Shown: positions 63,117 to 64,000 of the stretch, one piece after another
Layout: the number at the start of each line of letters is the position of its first letter
How positions within the stretch are numbered: the first letter of the stretch is position 1
Made by a program: the position numbers and the translations under genes
NCBI GenBank assembly: GCA_958510825.1
Contig: OY294046.1
Location: 248,001-312,000 of the forward strand
DNA: 64,000 nucleotides
Origin: Brachypterus glaber
Lineage: Eukaryota > Arthropoda > Insecta > Coleoptera > Kateretidae
Direction: 5' to 3'
Notes under the pieces: generated by a model
The model's database searches: none
What the model saw: the letters and a program-made list of their open reading frames with translations, nothing else
What the model was told of the DNA's origin: nothing

Positions 63117-63905
63117 CAGGGCCGGATTCACTGAAAATGCCGCCCTAGACATTGCATAATATATCTCCCCCAAAAAAATAAGAAAAAAAAGCAACCCATT
63201 GCTGCAAACTTTAGTATAAGTTACTTAGGTACTTGATAAGTCATCAATAATGACCAAAAAAAGGTCGTTAACTAAAACCAAAGAACTTTTGCCTCAAGAA
63301 GTTATTTCAGACCAATGTTTATGAAGGTGTCATCTCTTTGTTTGTTTATTTACTAACAGAAACGCGATACAGCTTTGTGGTGTAAAATGTAGATGTCGCT
63401 AGTCGACTTTCAAGCTACCTAGTAGCGATGTTGCGTAGTTTCCACCTTATCATGAATTCAAATTATTATACTTAAATTAAAAATGTAAAAAACTTTATTG
63501 TGTATATTATAATTAAGTTTAATAATTTAGTATATTTAAATCTATTAAAATTAAACTACTAGTTCATATAAAACTCATACAGAACTAATGTTTCTTAAAA
63601 TTTACAATAAAATATCCAAAGTATATGTTTCCAATCGGCAACACTGTACCCCTGTCAGCCATTTTACGACATTAGACTGTGAGTTTACACATGCTTTCTC
63701 TCTCTTTGAGTGTTTAAAAATGTAAACAATAAACACTCCCCACTAGCCCCTCACCATAGTTGATCCACGCTTCAAACAAAGCCTATAGCAAATTTCATAA
63801 TTTCTGTTCTTGAGATGTAAGTTCTTTGACTAAAACGTAGCTGGCCCCTAGAATTTGATATCCTAGAAAATTGCCTCGTATGGCCTAATTGAAAATCTGG
63901 CTCTG
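63117..63905. mobile_element. hAT-like element containing a nested hAT MITE
   Basis: CAGGGCCGGATTCACTGAAA at the left and the complement of CAGAGCCAGATTTTCAATTA at the right. With the nested 63279-63828 unit and one target copy removed, about 231 bp remain. TGTTCTAT follows the right end (63906-63913), and the same 8-mer lies at 63082-63089, 27 bp before the left TIR, so the target duplication may be displaced by a small insertion. No ORF. Confidence 0.55.
63279..63828. mobile_element. hAT-type MITE (550 bp), copy 2
   Basis: TIR CAAAGAACTTTTGCCTCAAG at the left; the right end reads CTTGAGATGTAAGTTCTTTG. Perfect 8-bp ACTAAAAC at 63271-63278 and 63829-63836. It lies inverted relative to 39658-40209. 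Both independent duplications confirm the element boundaries. Confidence 0.92.
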
Positions 63906-63913
63906 TGTTCTAT

Positions 63914-64000
63914 GTATATAAATTGAATGACTAATCATAGTGAAGTGTCAGGTGAAGTTCCAGTACTAATTACTAATTTATTAGTAATTAGGGTGTCACA
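63914..64000. repeat. Small terminal palindrome, ACTAATTACTAATTT
   Basis: ACTAATTACTAATTTATTAG TAATTAG near 63965-63992, AT-rich, cut by the window end. Confidence 0.4.

Overview
This is AT-rich eukaryotic intergenic DNA, almost certainly from an arthropod and most likely an insect. The evidence is the mixture of many small foldback DNA transposons, a 5'-truncated non-LTR retrotransposon, a GIY-YIG Penelope-like element and tRNA-headed SINE-like units. A large-genome beetle would fit, but that is inference; the sequence does not fix the order or species. I see no host protein-coding gene, no rRNA, no functional tRNA and no prokaryotic-type operon. Almost every long open frame here is a by-product of a repeat. 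The only frames with recognisable protein content belong to retroelements.

Layout. 1-8.9 kb: ends of dispersed families D and A, an AT minisatellite, a minus-strand LINE fragment (reverse transcriptase, 2529-3698), a Harbinger-type MITE, a hAT-type MITE carrying a minisatellite (6401-6625), and more A, G and foldback units. 9-19 kb: a 741-bp Harbinger-type element, D copies, a tRNA-like unit, three perfect 64-bp tandem units, a family A copy with a 222-bp tandem duplication, and family E split by a palindromic Penelope terminus (17682-17917). 19.8-25.5 kb: a second, larger palindrome of Penelope type, a second E copy that preserves the empty target site, simple repeats and family K. 26-39 kb: sparse AT-rich DNA with A, M, L, H and K units. 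39.6-47.6 kb: a hAT MITE with 8-bp target duplication, a 520-bp foldback, a SINE-like unit, tandem G units, D, and a 638-bp foldback flanked by TTAA. 48.3-56 kb: a Penelope fragment with endonuclease domain and 11-bp target duplication, A, K, an 829-bp TIR element with a nested one, a perfect 358-bp palindrome, two abutting MITEs, a 940-bp Harbinger-type element, and TA-flanked MITEs. 56-64 kb: a third E copy, another TA MITE, H, a GATACGA-rich foldback, family L, and a hAT-like element containing a nested hAT MITE.

How the parts relate. The dispersed units can be grouped by termini and target duplications: 3-bp TWA (PIF/Harbinger), 8-bp (hAT), TA (Tc1/mariner type), TTAA (unassigned), and 11-13 bp (Penelope). 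No autonomous transposase is visible, so the DNA elements would have needed enzymes from elsewhere in the genome. The most informative observations are the hammerhead-ribozyme-like motifs in the Penelope termini with palindromic head-to-head arrangement, and a short module (CTGTC runs, then an ATAACTCGAGAACG-like phrase, then GGGGTAA blocks) shared by otherwise different repeats.

All family letters (A-N) are local labels. Identities are from reading alone; no database search was done.
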